In this document: positions 43,597-52,410 of the stretch, piece after piece
How positions within the stretch are numbered: the stretch's first letter is position 1
Layout: each line of letters starts with the position of its first letter
Assembly: GCA_016870275.1 (NCBI GenBank)
Contig: VGBZ01000002.1
Location: forward strand, 62,001-126,000
From: Actinomycetota bacterium
GTDB lineage: Bacteria > Actinomycetota > Acidimicrobiia > Acidimicrobiales > Microtrichaceae
Direction of reading: 5' to 3'
DNA length: 64,000 nucleotides
Notes under the pieces: generated by a model
Database searches by the model: none
Told to the model about the DNA's origin: nothing
The model's input: the letters and a program-made list of their open reading frames with translations, nothing else
Program-made: the position numbers and the translations under genes

Positions 43597-45539
43597 GCAT
43601 GGGCCCGCCTCCGGGCTCACCGCTCGGCGGACCCGTCGCCACCGGTGTGCCGTTCGCCGGGATCCCACCGGAACTCGCCGATCGGGCCCAGCGGATCCTC
43701 GATCGAGAACCCGACCACCACGTCGTCGTGCCGGCGTTCACCCATCGGGCTCTCCGCGTCGAGCCCTTCTCGTTCCGACAGATGCTCTGGCCCAACCGCT
43801 GGTGGTTGTCGGTGGCGGTGGTGCTCGTGGCGGCCGAGACCGCAGCGTTGCTCGCCGGTCCCCTCTTGGTCCAGGTCGGCGTGGACCGGGGGATCACGGT
43901 GGGCGACTTCGGAGTCGTGGCGGCCGTGTCGCTCGCCTATCTGGGTGTGATCGTGGCGAACGTCGGCCTGGGTTGGGCGCGCGGCAACCTGACGATCCGG
44001 ATCGGCGAGCGGATCATGGAGCAACTCCGGATCCGGGTGTTCACCCATCTCGAACGGTTGTCACTGGACTACTTCGAACGTGAACCGGCCGGGGTCATCA
44101 CCACCCGGCTGACGAGTGACGTCGAGAACCTGACCGCCCTGTTCCAGGAAGGACTGGTCCAGATGGCAGTGCAGGGACTGACCGTCGTGGCCATCGCAGC
44201 ACTCATGCTCTGGCTCGACCCGACCATGGGCGCAGTGATCCTGCTCGGAGTCCTCCCGGTACTGGTGGGAGCGTCGCTGTGGTACCGCCGAGCATCGTCG
44301 AGGAGCTACGACGTCGTGCGCGACCGGATCGCGCTCGTGTTCGCCGACCTCCAGGAGAACCTCGCAGGGATCCGCACGGTGGCGTCGTTCCACCGGCAGG
44401 CCCAGAGCCGGCGCCGCCAGAGCGAGCTCGCCGAGGACTACTACCGCTCCAATCTCGTCACATCACGACAGGGGGCGATCTTCGGATCCATCGGAGAGAC
44501 CCTCGGGATCCTCGCCCAGGTGCTCGTGCTCGGCGTCGGGGGACTGCAGGTGCGTGCCGGTGACCTCAGTCTCGGACGCCTCTTCAGCAACTTGTTGTTC
44601 CTCGGACTGCTGTTCGCTCCCGTGCAGCAACTCGTCCAGCTCTCGACCACCTACCAACAGGGACGCGCCTCGGGGAGAAAGCTCGCCGAGTTCCTCGCCG
44701 AGGAACCGAGCGTCGTCGAACAACCTGACGCTGCAGTGCTCCCGCCGATCTCCGGGCGACTCGAACTGCGGGACGTCGGATTCTCCTACCGACCGCGGCC
44801 CGGCGAGGACTCCAGCGCGCTCGTGCTCGATCACCTCGATCTCGTCGTGCTGCCCGGGGAGACCCTGGCGATGGTCGGCCCGACCGGAGCGGGAAAGTCC
44901 ACTGTGGCTCGCCTGCTGGCCCGGGCTGCGGATCCGACACACGGTTCGGTCCTGGTCGACGGTCACGACCTGCGGTCCGTCACGATTGCCTCGCTCCGTC
45001 ACCAACTCGGCGTCGTCCCGCAGGAACCGTTCCTGTTCCACGGGACGGTCAGGGAGAACCTGACGATCGGCCGGCCCGACGCCACCGACGACGAACTGGA
45101 CCGGGCCTGCGCCGCCATCGGTGTGGACGACCTGATCAGCCGATTGAGCGACTCCTACGACACACCGGTCCACGAGCGTGGGAGCTCGCTCTCGGCCGGT
45201 GAGCGCCAGTTGCTCAGTTTGACGAGAGCGTTCCTCGCCGAACCCCGCGTCCTGATTCTCGACGAGGCCACCTCAAACCTCGACCCGCAGGCCGAGCATC
45301 GTGTCGAGGCCGCCCTCGACCTGCTGCTCGAGGGTCGCACGGCCGTGATCGTCGTCCACCGGCTCTCCACGGCGCGTCGAGCCGATCGAATCGCAGTGGT
45401 CGACCGGACCACCCCGGGTGGAGCAGCGTGCGTCGTCGAGATCGGGACCCACGACGAGCTCGTCGCCCTCGACGGCCGTTACGCCGCCATGTGGTCCACA
45501 TGGGAGTCCCACCTCCGCCCCGACAAGGATGTTGCGTGA
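43593..45539 (+). CDS. ABC exporter half-transporter with canonical Walker B
   Basis: The 648-residue partner of the preceding exporter half. After an N-terminal extension of about 60 residues come six helices. The nucleotide-binding domain has Walker A VGPTGAGKSTVARLL, signature LSAGERQLLSLTRAF, Walker B VLILDEATSNLD with catalytic Glu, and H-loop VIVVHRLSTARRAD. The signature is LSAGE, weaker than LSGGQ, and would face the Asp-containing site of the partner. Together the pair has exactly one consensus ATP site. Overlaps both neighbours by four bases. Confidence 0.94.
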   Translation: MSMGPPPGSPLGGPVATGVPFAGIPPELADRAQRILDREPDHHVVVPAFTHRALRVEPFSFRQMLWPNRWWLSVAVVLVAAETAALLAGPLLVQVGVDRGITVGDFGVVAAVSLAYLGVIVANVGLGWARGNLTIRIGERIMEQLRIRVFTHLERLSLDYFEREPAGVITTRLTSDVENLTALFQEGLVQMAVQGLTVVAIAALMLWLDPTMGAVILLGVLPVLVGASLWYRRASSRSYDVVRDRIALVFADLQENLAGIRTVASFHRQAQSRRRQSELAEDYYRSNLVTSRQGAIFGSIGETLGILAQVLVLGVGGLQVRAGDLSLGRLFSNLLFLGLLFAPVQQLVQLSTTYQQGRASGRKLAEFLAEEPSVVEQPDAAVLPPISGRLELRDVGFSYRPRPGEDSSALVLDHLDLVVLPGETLAMVGPTGAGKSTVARLLARAADPTHGSVLVDGHDLRSVTIASLRHQLGVVPQEPFLFHGTVRENLTIGRPDATDDELDRACAAIGVDDLISRLSDSYDTPVHERGSSLSAGERQLLSLTRAFLAEPRVLILDEATSNLDPQAEHRVEAALDLLLEGRTAVIVVHRLSTARRADRIAVVDRTTPGGAACVVEIGTHDELVALDGRYAAMWSTWESHLRPDKDVA

Positions 45540-46324
45540 GCGTTCCCGTCCTCCAGTTCTCCGGCGTGAGCCTGACCCGGAACGGCAGCCGACTCCTCTC
45601 CGGGATCGACTGGACGGTCAACGTCGGGGAATCGTGGGTGGTGTTCGGACCGAACGGATGCGGCAAGACATCGCTGGCCCGCATCGCTGCGCTCTACGAG
45701 CACCCGAGCAGCGGCACGATCACCGTGCTCGGCTCCCGGCTCGGAGGCACCGACGTCCGGGAGCTCCGACAGCGTGTCGCCCTGGTCTCGGCGGCCATGG
45801 CCGATCAGGTCCGCCCGGATCTCGACGCTCTCGACGTCGTGGTGACCGCCATCCACGCCGCACTGGAACCCTGGTGGCACACCTACACCGACGCCGACGT
45901 GGAACGAGCCCGCTCCGAGCTCGAGTTCCAGCACGTCGGCCATGCCGCCGGACGACGATTCGCCACCCTCAGCTCGGGCGAACGCCAACGCGTGCTCCTC
46001 GCCCGGGCGCTCATGGCCGCACCGGACGTCGTCCTCCTCGACGAGCCGGCTGCCGGACTCGACCTGGGGGGGCGAGAGGAACTCGTCGAACGCCTCGATG
46101 CGATGGCAGCTCGTGGCGGCCCGACGTTGGTCCTGATCACACACCACGTCGAGGAGATCCCGGCCACAGCGACGCACGTGCTCGCTCTCCGCAGCGGACA
46201 CGTCCTCCGTTCGGGTCCGATCGACACCACGCTCGACGCCGGTCTGATCGCATCACTGTTCGATGTGGAAGTTGAACTCACCCACCGTGCAGGCCGTTGG
46301 GGCGTGGTACCGCTCAACCGCTGA
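45536..46324 (+). CDS. stand-alone ABC ATPase
   Basis: The 262-residue protein starts at a GTG overlapping the previous stop by four bases. It has Walker A VFGPNGCGKTSLARIAAL, Q-loop VALVSAAMADQVRPDLDALDVV, signature LSSGERQRVLLARAL, Walker B VVLLDEPAAGLD and H-loop LVLITHHVEEI. It resembles YlmA-type ATPases with no dedicated permease. The last operon gene of the MarR-ABC set, it may act with an unlinked membrane partner. Its 3' end overlaps the convergent glgX end by 11 bases. Confidence 0.9.
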   Translation: MSVPVLQFSGVSLTRNGSRLLSGIDWTVNVGESWVVFGPNGCGKTSLARIAALYEHPSSGTITVLGSRLGGTDVRELRQRVALVSAAMADQVRPDLDALDVVVTAIHAALEPWWHTYTDADVERARSELEFQHVGHAAGRRFATLSSGERQRVLLARALMAAPDVVLLDEPAAGLDLGGREELVERLDAMAARGGPTLVLITHHVEEIPATATHVLALRSGHVLRSGPIDTTLDAGLIASLFDVEVELTHRAGRWGVVPLNR

Positions 46325-48428
46325 GCACGCCGACTGCCGCGCCGAGGACGACCACCGCTGCGGCGGGCAACATCAGCGTCGATCCAGCCGACCATGACTC
46401 CTCGTGGACATCGGCGGCGGTGGTGTCCAACAACAGGTCCCATTGTTCGCCCCACGACCGGTCAGGGAGACGCAGTTCCACCTCCGACCAGGTGGCGTTG
46501 AGTGCCACGATCACCGAACGACCGACCACCGGGGTCCGGCGCTTGTCCGTCTCGCCGAGTTCTCCGTTCAACCACACCACAACACCGGGGTCACCGTCGT
46601 TCCAGTCCTCGGACCCCATCAATTGACCATCGAGACGGAACCACGCCACATCGGGGCGGCCTGCAGCATCGACGGCGGCACCGGTCAGGAACCGGCGGCG
46701 GTGCAGCGTCGGCTCGGCGGCACGCAGCGCCACGGCCCGCCGCGTGAAGTCCAACAGGCTCGAGTCCGCTGCGGACCAGTCGAGCCACGACACTTCGTTG
46801 TCCTGGGCGTACGCGTTGTTGTTGCCGCCCTGCGTGCGCCCGATCTCGTCACCGGCGAGCAGCATCGGCACGCCCTGGGACAACAGGAGGGTGGCGAGCA
46901 GGTTGCGACGGAGGCGTTCACGGCGCGAGTTGACCTCGGCGTCGTCGGTCTCGCCCTCCACCCCGCAGTTGGTCGATCGATTGTCGTCGGTACCGTCACG
47001 GTTGTCCTCGCCGTTGGCCTCGTTGTGCTTGTGCGCATAGGACACGAGATCCCGGAGGGTGAAGCCGTCGTGGGCCGTGACGAAGTTGATGCTGGCGTGC
47101 GGACGTCGACCGACGTGTTCGTAGAGATCGGACGATCCGGTGAGCCTCGAGGCGAACTCTCCGAGCACGTTGGCGTTTCGGCACCACAGGTCCCGGACGC
47201 AGTCGCGATAGCGGCCGTTCCACTCGGACCATCCCGGCGGGAAGTTCCCGACCTGATAGCCACCCTCTCCGACGTCCCACGGCTCGGCGATCAGCTTCAC
47301 CCGACTGATGACGGGATCCTGCTGGATGAGGTCGAAGAACGCTGAGAGCCGATCGACGTCGTGGAGTTCCCGGGCGAGGGCTGCAGCGAGGTCGAACCGG
47401 AACCCATCGACGTGCATCTCCTCGACCCAGTAGCGGAGGCTGTCCATGATCAACTGCAGGACGTGCGGGTTCCGCATGTTGAGGCTGTTGCCGGTCCCGG
47501 TGTAGTCGACGTATCGGGTTGCGTCGTTCGGATCGAGTCGGTAGTACGCCGCATTATCGAGACCCTTGAAGCTGAGCACCGGTCCGCCGGCACCGCCTTC
47601 TGCAGTGTGGTTGTAGACCACGTCGAGGATGACCTCGATCCCCGCTTGGTGCAGGGTCTGCACCATCACCTTGAACTCCCGGACCTGCTGGCCACGGTCG
47701 CCACCGACCGCGAACAGGTTGTGCGGGGCGAAGAAGCCGATCGAGTCGTAACCCCAGTAGTTGCGTAGGCCGAGTTCGACGAGCCGTCGGCTGGAGATGA
47801 ACTGGTGCACCGGCATCAACTCCACTGCGGTCACACCGAGACGCTGGAGGTGATCGATCACCGGCGGGGAACACATGCCGAGGTAGGTGCCTCGGTGCTC
47901 CGGGGGAACGTCCGGATGGCGCGCCGTCATGCCACGCACGTGCGCCTCGTAGAGCACGGTCCGGTGCCACGGAGTGCCGGGCCGTCGATCGTCTCCCCAG
48001 TCGAACCACGGATTGACGATCACCGACCGGGGAACGTCCAGGGCCGAGTCGAGATCGGAATCCGGTTGGACCGAATCGGTCCAACGCACCGATCCCGACA
48101 CCGCTCGGGCATAGGGGTCGAGGAGGAGCTTGGAACGTTCCTGAAGATCACCGGGGCCGCGACGGGCGGCTGTGACCCGGAATCCGTAGCGGACTCCGGG
48201 TCCGACATCAGGCAGATAGCCGTGCCAGACGGACCCCACGCGTTCGGGAAGCTCAACAGGGATCTCCGCACCGCTGTCGTCGAACAGACACAACCAGACC
48301 GACCCGGACGGGTCTGCCGCCGCCGCCTCGGAGAACACCGCCACGTTTGTCCCGGCGCCGTCCCAAGTGGCACCCAACGGATAGGGCCGACCCCGCCAGA
48401 GCCGAACGGGTGCGCCGGCAACGATCAC
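46314..48428 (-). CDS. glgX: glycogen debranching enzyme GlgX (isoamylase type, GH13)
   Basis: Hydrolyses alpha-1,6 branches of glycogen in the cytoplasm. The GTG at 48428, overlapping the SRPBCC stop by four bases, gives 704 residues starting VIVAGAPVRLWRGRPYPLGATWDG. A CBM48 domain is followed by the GH13 barrel: ILDVVYNHTAEGG, GFRFDLAAALAREL (nucleophile Asp), KLIAEPWDVGEGGYQ (acid/base Glu) and NFVTAHDGFTLRDLVSY. The TreX/GlgX mark GGNNNAYAQDNEVSWLDW is present. It is the last gene of the run that begins with the TPP riboswitch. Confidence 0.96.
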   Translation of the reverse strand: MIVAGAPVRLWRGRPYPLGATWDGAGTNVAVFSEAAAADPSGSVWLCLFDDSGAEIPVELPERVGSVWHGYLPDVGPGVRYGFRVTAARRGPGDLQERSKLLLDPYARAVSGSVRWTDSVQPDSDLDSALDVPRSVIVNPWFDWGDDRRPGTPWHRTVLYEAHVRGMTARHPDVPPEHRGTYLGMCSPPVIDHLQRLGVTAVELMPVHQFISSRRLVELGLRNYWGYDSIGFFAPHNLFAVGGDRGQQVREFKVMVQTLHQAGIEVILDVVYNHTAEGGAGGPVLSFKGLDNAAYYRLDPNDATRYVDYTGTGNSLNMRNPHVLQLIMDSLRYWVEEMHVDGFRFDLAAALARELHDVDRLSAFFDLIQQDPVISRVKLIAEPWDVGEGGYQVGNFPPGWSEWNGRYRDCVRDLWCRNANVLGEFASRLTGSSDLYEHVGRRPHASINFVTAHDGFTLRDLVSYAHKHNEANGEDNRDGTDDNRSTNCGVEGETDDAEVNSRRERLRRNLLATLLLSQGVPMLLAGDEIGRTQGGNNNAYAQDNEVSWLDWSAADSSLLDFTRRAVALRAAEPTLHRRRFLTGAAVDAAGRPDVAWFRLDGQLMGSEDWNDGDPGVVVWLNGELGETDKRRTPVVGRSVIVALNATWSEVELRLPDRSWGEQWDLLLDTTAADVHEESWSAGSTLMLPAAAVVVLGAAVGVLSG

Positions 48429-48883
48429 GACGCCACGAGCGCAGCGAGACGCTCCCGGGACGAGCGGATCTCGTCGGCGAGGAGTCGGTCGAGCAGCGGA
48501 ACCCAGAGCGAACCCCCGTAATGCAGATGGACCTCCAGTCGGCACCCCTCTGCGCCGGACTGCGTCACGGTGGCGTCCAGGATCCAGTCGCTGTGCGAGC
48601 GACCGTCGAGATCATGTCGCTGGAAGCGGATTCGACCGGGAGCAGTTCCGTTGGGAGCGACGTGCTCGCTACGCACCATCCGCAGGCGCTTTGATCTCCG
48701 CAACGGACCGACGCTTCCGACGAGATCCACGAGCCAGGCCGGACCGGCATCGCCGGGCACCTCGCCGGTCGGTTCCGCCCGACCGACGATGTCCAACCAC
48801 TTCGGATAGGACGACAGGTCGGCCACCACAGCGAACACCTCTGCGGCACCGGCTGGAGTGCTGAAGTCAGCACGTACGTCCAC
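48425..48883 (-). CDS. SRPBCC (START-like) protein
   Basis: The 152-residue product is a helix-grip fold protein: VDVRADFSTPAGAAEVFAVVADLSSYPKWLDIV at the N-terminus, a middle beta sheet with RIRFQRHDLDGRSHSDWILDATV, and a C-terminal helix (LLDRLLADEIRSSRERLAALV). Such proteins bind hydrophobic ligands or act as cyclases/chaperones; no specific role can be assigned. GTG start at 48883 has TGAGGG upstream. It sits 4 bases after thiP and overlaps glgX by four. Confidence 0.85.
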   Translation of the reverse strand: MDVRADFSTPAGAAEVFAVVADLSSYPKWLDIVGRAEPTGEVPGDAGPAWLVDLVGSVGPLRRSKRLRMVRSEHVAPNGTAPGRIRFQRHDLDGRSHSDWILDATVTQSGAEGCRLEVHLHYGGSLWVPLLDRLLADEIRSSRERLAALVAS

Positions 48884-48887
48884 GCCC

Positions 48888-50489
48888 TCAGTCTGCCTCG
48901 CGCGCCGGCGCAGACTCGCCGAAACGATCGACGGCGGCGAGAGCCACTCCACACAGCAGCACCAGCATGCAACTGAGCGCCATGGCCTGTCCGAGTCCGG
49001 CCGGACCCGGTCTCGACGCCAGAGCGCCGATCGCCACCGGCACCGTGGCCCGGTCCGCCCGAGCCAGGAACACCGTGGCGCCGAACTCGCCGATGCACGC
49101 CACGAACGCCAGACCGAAACCGGCAGCCACTGCCCCACGGATCGCAGGCACCTCCACCCGCCACCACCGGGACCGCGAACCGGCTCCGAGCAGCGCCGCC
49201 GACTCGAGCGCACTCGAGGGCACCGCCCGGACCGCCGGTGCCACCACCCGCACCACGAGCGGGAGGGCGACCAAGGCCTGAACCAACGGGATCAACCACC
49301 ACGTCCCGCGGAGATCCAGAGGCGGCCGTCCGACCACGAGGAGCAACCCGAGGCCCAGGGTCGTGGCCGAGACAGCGAGCGGCAGGGTCAGCACCCGATC
49401 TGCGAGCCGGCCCGGACGCCGAGCAGCGAGCGCCGCTGCCGGGATGGCGATCGCGGTCGCCGCAACCGCTGCGATCGAGGCCACCAGGAGCGAACGACCG
49501 AGCGCAGCAGCGGGACTCACCGCCAGGCCGGTGCCATCGAGGACGGACCCGAGGTTCGTCCAGTTGGCCCACGTGCGGTCCCGGCCGACGAGGAACGAAC
49601 GATCAACGAGCGCTGCGAGCGGGAGCCCAGCGACGACGCCGACGACGATGACAGCGGTCACCACTGCGGCATGCTCACCCACTCCGACAGGTCGGCGCCG
49701 GTGCAGACGACCACCGGTCCCACCACGGCGTCGATTGAGACGCCCGACGATTCCGAGCGCAACCACCACGCTGATGAGCTGCACGATCGACAACACCGCC
49801 GCACCCGAGAGATCGAACTGTCTCGTGGCTCGGTAGTAGACCTCGACCTCCAACGTCGTGACCCGGCCACCGCCGAGGACGACGAGCACTCCGAAACTCG
49901 ACAGGCAGAAGAGGAACACCACAGCAGCCGCCCCGACGACTGCGGGGGCGACCGCCGGCAGCGTGGCCCGCACCACAGCTCCCGCCGGGTGTGCTCCGAG
50001 CGATCGAGCCGTCTCCTCCACCGTCGGGCTCAGACGACCGAACGCATCACCGACGACGAAGACGACCACGGCCAGGTTGAACGCAACGTGTGCCGCCAGG
50101 ACCGCCCACCAGGTACCCCGCAGATCCAACGGGCCGGACGATCCGAGCAGCGCCGCCACTGCCGTGGCGAGCACCACCGAGGGCAGGACGAACGGGATGA
50201 GCGCCACCACCCGCACGAATCGACGACCGGGGAACCGGAACCGCCCGAGTACCCAGGCGACCGGGAGCCCCGGAATCAACGTGACCAAGGTCGATGCACC
50301 GGCCTGGGCGAACGTCACGACCACCAGACGCCAGGTGCGCCCGGAGCCGAGGATTCGCCAGAGCGCCTCGTCGCTCCACTTCCCGTCGGCTCGAAGAGCG
50401 AACCACACCACGGCGCACACGGCCAGGCCGACCACTGCGGCCACGAAGACGACAGCGGCAGTTCCGAGTGCGCCACGGCGATGGATCAC
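48888..50489 (-). CDS. thiP: thiamine ABC transporter permease ThiP-like (fused double permease)
   Basis: The 533-residue membrane protein has about twelve helices in two homologous halves. Each half carries an EAA-type loop: SPTVEETARSLGAHPAGAVVRATLPAVAPA in the first and SSALESAALLGAGSRSRWWRVEVPAIRGA in the second. This is the ThiP/FbpB architecture. The GTG at 50489 overlaps the thiB stop by four bases. Thiamine (or TPP) specificity follows from ThiB and the TPP riboswitch. No ATPase gene follows, where thiQ is expected. Confidence 0.88.
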   Translation of the reverse strand: MIHRRGALGTAAVVFVAAVVGLAVCAVVWFALRADGKWSDEALWRILGSGRTWRLVVVTFAQAGASTLVTLIPGLPVAWVLGRFRFPGRRFVRVVALIPFVLPSVVLATAVAALLGSSGPLDLRGTWWAVLAAHVAFNLAVVVFVVGDAFGRLSPTVEETARSLGAHPAGAVVRATLPAVAPAVVGAAAVVFLFCLSSFGVLVVLGGGRVTTLEVEVYYRATRQFDLSGAAVLSIVQLISVVVALGIVGRLNRRRGGTGGRLHRRRPVGVGEHAAVVTAVIVVGVVAGLPLAALVDRSFLVGRDRTWANWTNLGSVLDGTGLAVSPAAALGRSLLVASIAAVAATAIAIPAAALAARRPGRLADRVLTLPLAVSATTLGLGLLLVVGRPPLDLRGTWWLIPLVQALVALPLVVRVVAPAVRAVPSSALESAALLGAGSRSRWWRVEVPAIRGAVAAGFGLAFVACIGEFGATVFLARADRATVPVAIGALASRPGPAGLGQAMALSCMLVLLCGVALAAVDRFGESAPAREAD

Positions 50490-51571
50490 TCCAGAATCGT
50501 GCGCCAACGTTCAACCCACTCGTCCCGCTCGGCACCCACCCGATCACCCGGAATCACGAGCGGTGTTGCGGGTCGGGCAGCGAACTGTTCGAAGACGGGG
50601 GGGAGCTGCGTGCCCGTGACCGCAGGGAACACGAAGTTCGCCAGCGGGAGTTGCGCCTGCCACTCGGGGCTCACCATGAACTCGACGAGTCGCTCGGCTC
50701 CTTCCGGATTGGGGGCGCCCCGGAGCACTCCGGCGTACTCCACCTGTCGGACGCACGTGTCGACAAGCACCACCGATGCGGGCTCGGTCCGCGCACCCTC
50801 GCTGAAGACGACCTCGGCCGGCGGTGACGAGGCATAGGACACCACGAGTGGCCGATCGCCTCCGGAGACGGTGTAGTCGTTGTTGTAGGCATCATCCCAG
50901 CTCGGCCGGACCCGCACGCCGTTGTCCCGAAGTCGCTCCCAGTACGCCGGCCACGAGTCGCCCTCGCTGGCCACGGTGCCGATGAGGAATGCCAGGCCGG
51001 GTGAGGACGTGACGGGGCTCTGGACCACGAGCAGGTCGCGGTATGCAGGCTCGGCAAGGTCCCCGACAGTTTGCGGCAGCGCGATTCCGCGTGCCGCGAA
51101 CCACTCGGAGTCGGCGATCACGCAGACGTCGCCGGTGTCGACCGGCGTGAGCAGATCGGCGAGGTCTCCCGGGAGGCGCAGTTCAGCCGGAACAGAGCCA
51201 TCGCTGACTGCAGCTGGAACGAACGGGACGAGGAGGTCCTCGCCGAGCACCCGTGTCGCTGAGGCATCATCGATTCCGAAGATCACGTCGCCGTCGGGCG
51301 ATCCCGGCCGCAGGAGAGCTGAGGCCAGCACCGAACCGGAATCACCTCCGGCGACGACGCGCAGCGTCAGTCCGGTCTGCTCCTCGAACGCATCTGCTGC
51401 TGCTTCCGGGAGGGCAAAGGAGTCGTACGTCACGAGCACGACCTCTCGTGGCTCACTGGGACCTGCCGACGGCTCGGTGGCGCCGTTGCAAGCCGCAGCA
51501 CCTGACGCCAGCAGCCCGATCACAACTGCCACCCTCGCGACTGCACCCGTGCTGGTCCTTCGGTTCATCAT
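50486..51571 (-). CDS. thiB: thiamine-binding lipoprotein ThiB-like
   Basis: Extracytoplasmic substrate-binding protein of 361 residues with a signal peptide ending SGAAAC (lipid-Cys about residue 26). ThiB landmarks are VVLVTYDSFALPEAA, GDSGSVLASALLRPGSPDGDVIFGID, VDTGDVCVIADSEWF, SPVTSSPGLAFLIGTV and PLVVSYASSPPAEV. The ATG at 51571 overlaps the kinase stop by four bases and has AAGGAG about 11 bases upstream. The protein would capture thiamine or its phosphates for ThiP. Confidence 0.9.
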   Translation of the reverse strand: MMNRRTSTGAVARVAVVIGLLASGAAACNGATEPSAGPSEPREVVLVTYDSFALPEAAADAFEEQTGLTLRVVAGGDSGSVLASALLRPGSPDGDVIFGIDDASATRVLGEDLLVPFVPAAVSDGSVPAELRLPGDLADLLTPVDTGDVCVIADSEWFAARGIALPQTVGDLAEPAYRDLLVVQSPVTSSPGLAFLIGTVASEGDSWPAYWERLRDNGVRVRPSWDDAYNNDYTVSGGDRPLVVSYASSPPAEVVFSEGARTEPASVVLVDTCVRQVEYAGVLRGAPNPEGAERLVEFMVSPEWQAQLPLANFVFPAVTGTQLPPVFEQFAARPATPLVIPGDRVGAERDEWVERWRTILE

Positions 51572-52284
51572 CGTGTGGACTGCTCCTTCTCGCTGTCTCG
51601 GTGACCATCGAACGGCTCGGTCGCCATCAGGACGAGGAGTCGGCCGGCGTCGACGTCGATCACCACCGGGGACTCCTCGACCACATTGGCGATCCCCCGT
51701 CCGGCGAACGGATCGAGAGCTTCCTCCCGCAGCGACCAACGCAGACCGGACGTCGACTGGATGCGAACCCCGGGGGTCAGTGCGACGAGAGAGACGGTGC
51801 TCCCGACCGGGAGCGGGAGATCACAACGGCCCGGGCCGAGCACCATCAAGTGGGTCGAGTCCAGGACGACATCGACCGTGACCGCATCGTCGACGGCCGC
51901 AGTGAGCACTCCGAGCATGGCGAGCAGGTGGTCCACCCGGCCGGTCGACGTTCCCAGCACGACGATCCGCAACGGTCCCGTCGACGACCGCCGGTGCCAG
52001 CTCACAGCGAGGGCCATGGCCAACTCGAAATCGGTCCGGTCCTTCGACGGTGGGTACTCCACCACGACAGCTCCGCCGGCTCGGGCGTGTCGGAGACCCG
52101 CATCGGAGACAGAGTCGAGATCACCGACGAGGGCGTCGATCCGGAGCCCGAGGCGTTGCGCCGAGTCACAGCCGGAATCGGCGGCAATCACCCAGCGGGC
52201 TGATCGAACCGCCTCGTGGAGAGACGACGGGATGGTGAGACGAGCCGAGCCTGGACCACCGTTCACGACGAGCGTCGTCGACAT
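51568..52284 (-). CDS. thiamine pyrophosphokinase
   Basis: Converts thiamine and ATP to thiamine pyrophosphate. The 238-residue product has WVIAADSGCDSAQRLGLRIDALVGDLDSVS, KDRTDFELAMALA and GTSTGRVDHLLAMLGVL, the three metal- and thiamine-binding blocks of the family, and a C-terminal beta domain. The ATG at 52284 comes directly after the TPP riboswitch. This gives an import-and-activate operon (kinase, ThiB, ThiP) that should be shut off by TPP. Confidence 0.92.
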   Translation of the reverse strand: MSTTLVVNGGPGSARLTIPSSLHEAVRSARWVIAADSGCDSAQRLGLRIDALVGDLDSVSDAGLRHARAGGAVVVEYPPSKDRTDFELAMALAVSWHRRSSTGPLRIVVLGTSTGRVDHLLAMLGVLTAAVDDAVTVDVVLDSTHLMVLGPGRCDLPLPVGSTVSLVALTPGVRIQSTSGLRWSLREEALDPFAGRGIANVVEESPVVIDVDAGRLLVLMATEPFDGHRDSEKEQSTR

Positions 52285-52376
52285 GCTCCCTCCGCCGGCA
52301 TTATCCGGATCAGGTCGTCGGGTCGGCGGCGCCAGCCACCCTCTCAGCCCGGTGCTCCGAGCTCCCCTGATGTCCC
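52280..52376 (-). promoter_or_regulatory. TPP riboswitch (THI element)
   Basis: Read on the minus strand, the leader shows the conserved parts in order: AGGGGAGC, GGGCTGAGAGGG, ACCTGATCCGGATAATGCC and GGCGGAGGGAGC, ending one base before the kinase ATG. The 3' purine stretch GGAGGGAG doubles as the ribosome-binding site. GACAT (52374-52370) can pair with ATGTC (52284-52280), forming a 5-bp P1 helix that contains the start codon. This predicts translational repression by TPP. Confidence 0.93.
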
Positions 52377-52410
52377 CGCAGGTTATCGCGCCGATCGGCG
52401 AGCGGGCGCC

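Noticed and set aside
45536-46324. The missing ThiQ ATPase for ThiB/ThiP
   Set aside because: It is on the other strand, translationally tied to the MarR-exporter operon and outside riboswitch control. No thiamine-specific feature was seen.
52389-52400. 12-bp palindrome CGCCGATCGGCG after the acyl-CoA dehydrogenase gene
   Set aside because: Self-complementary with no loop and common in G+C-rich DNA; no T-run. Too weak to call a terminator or operator.
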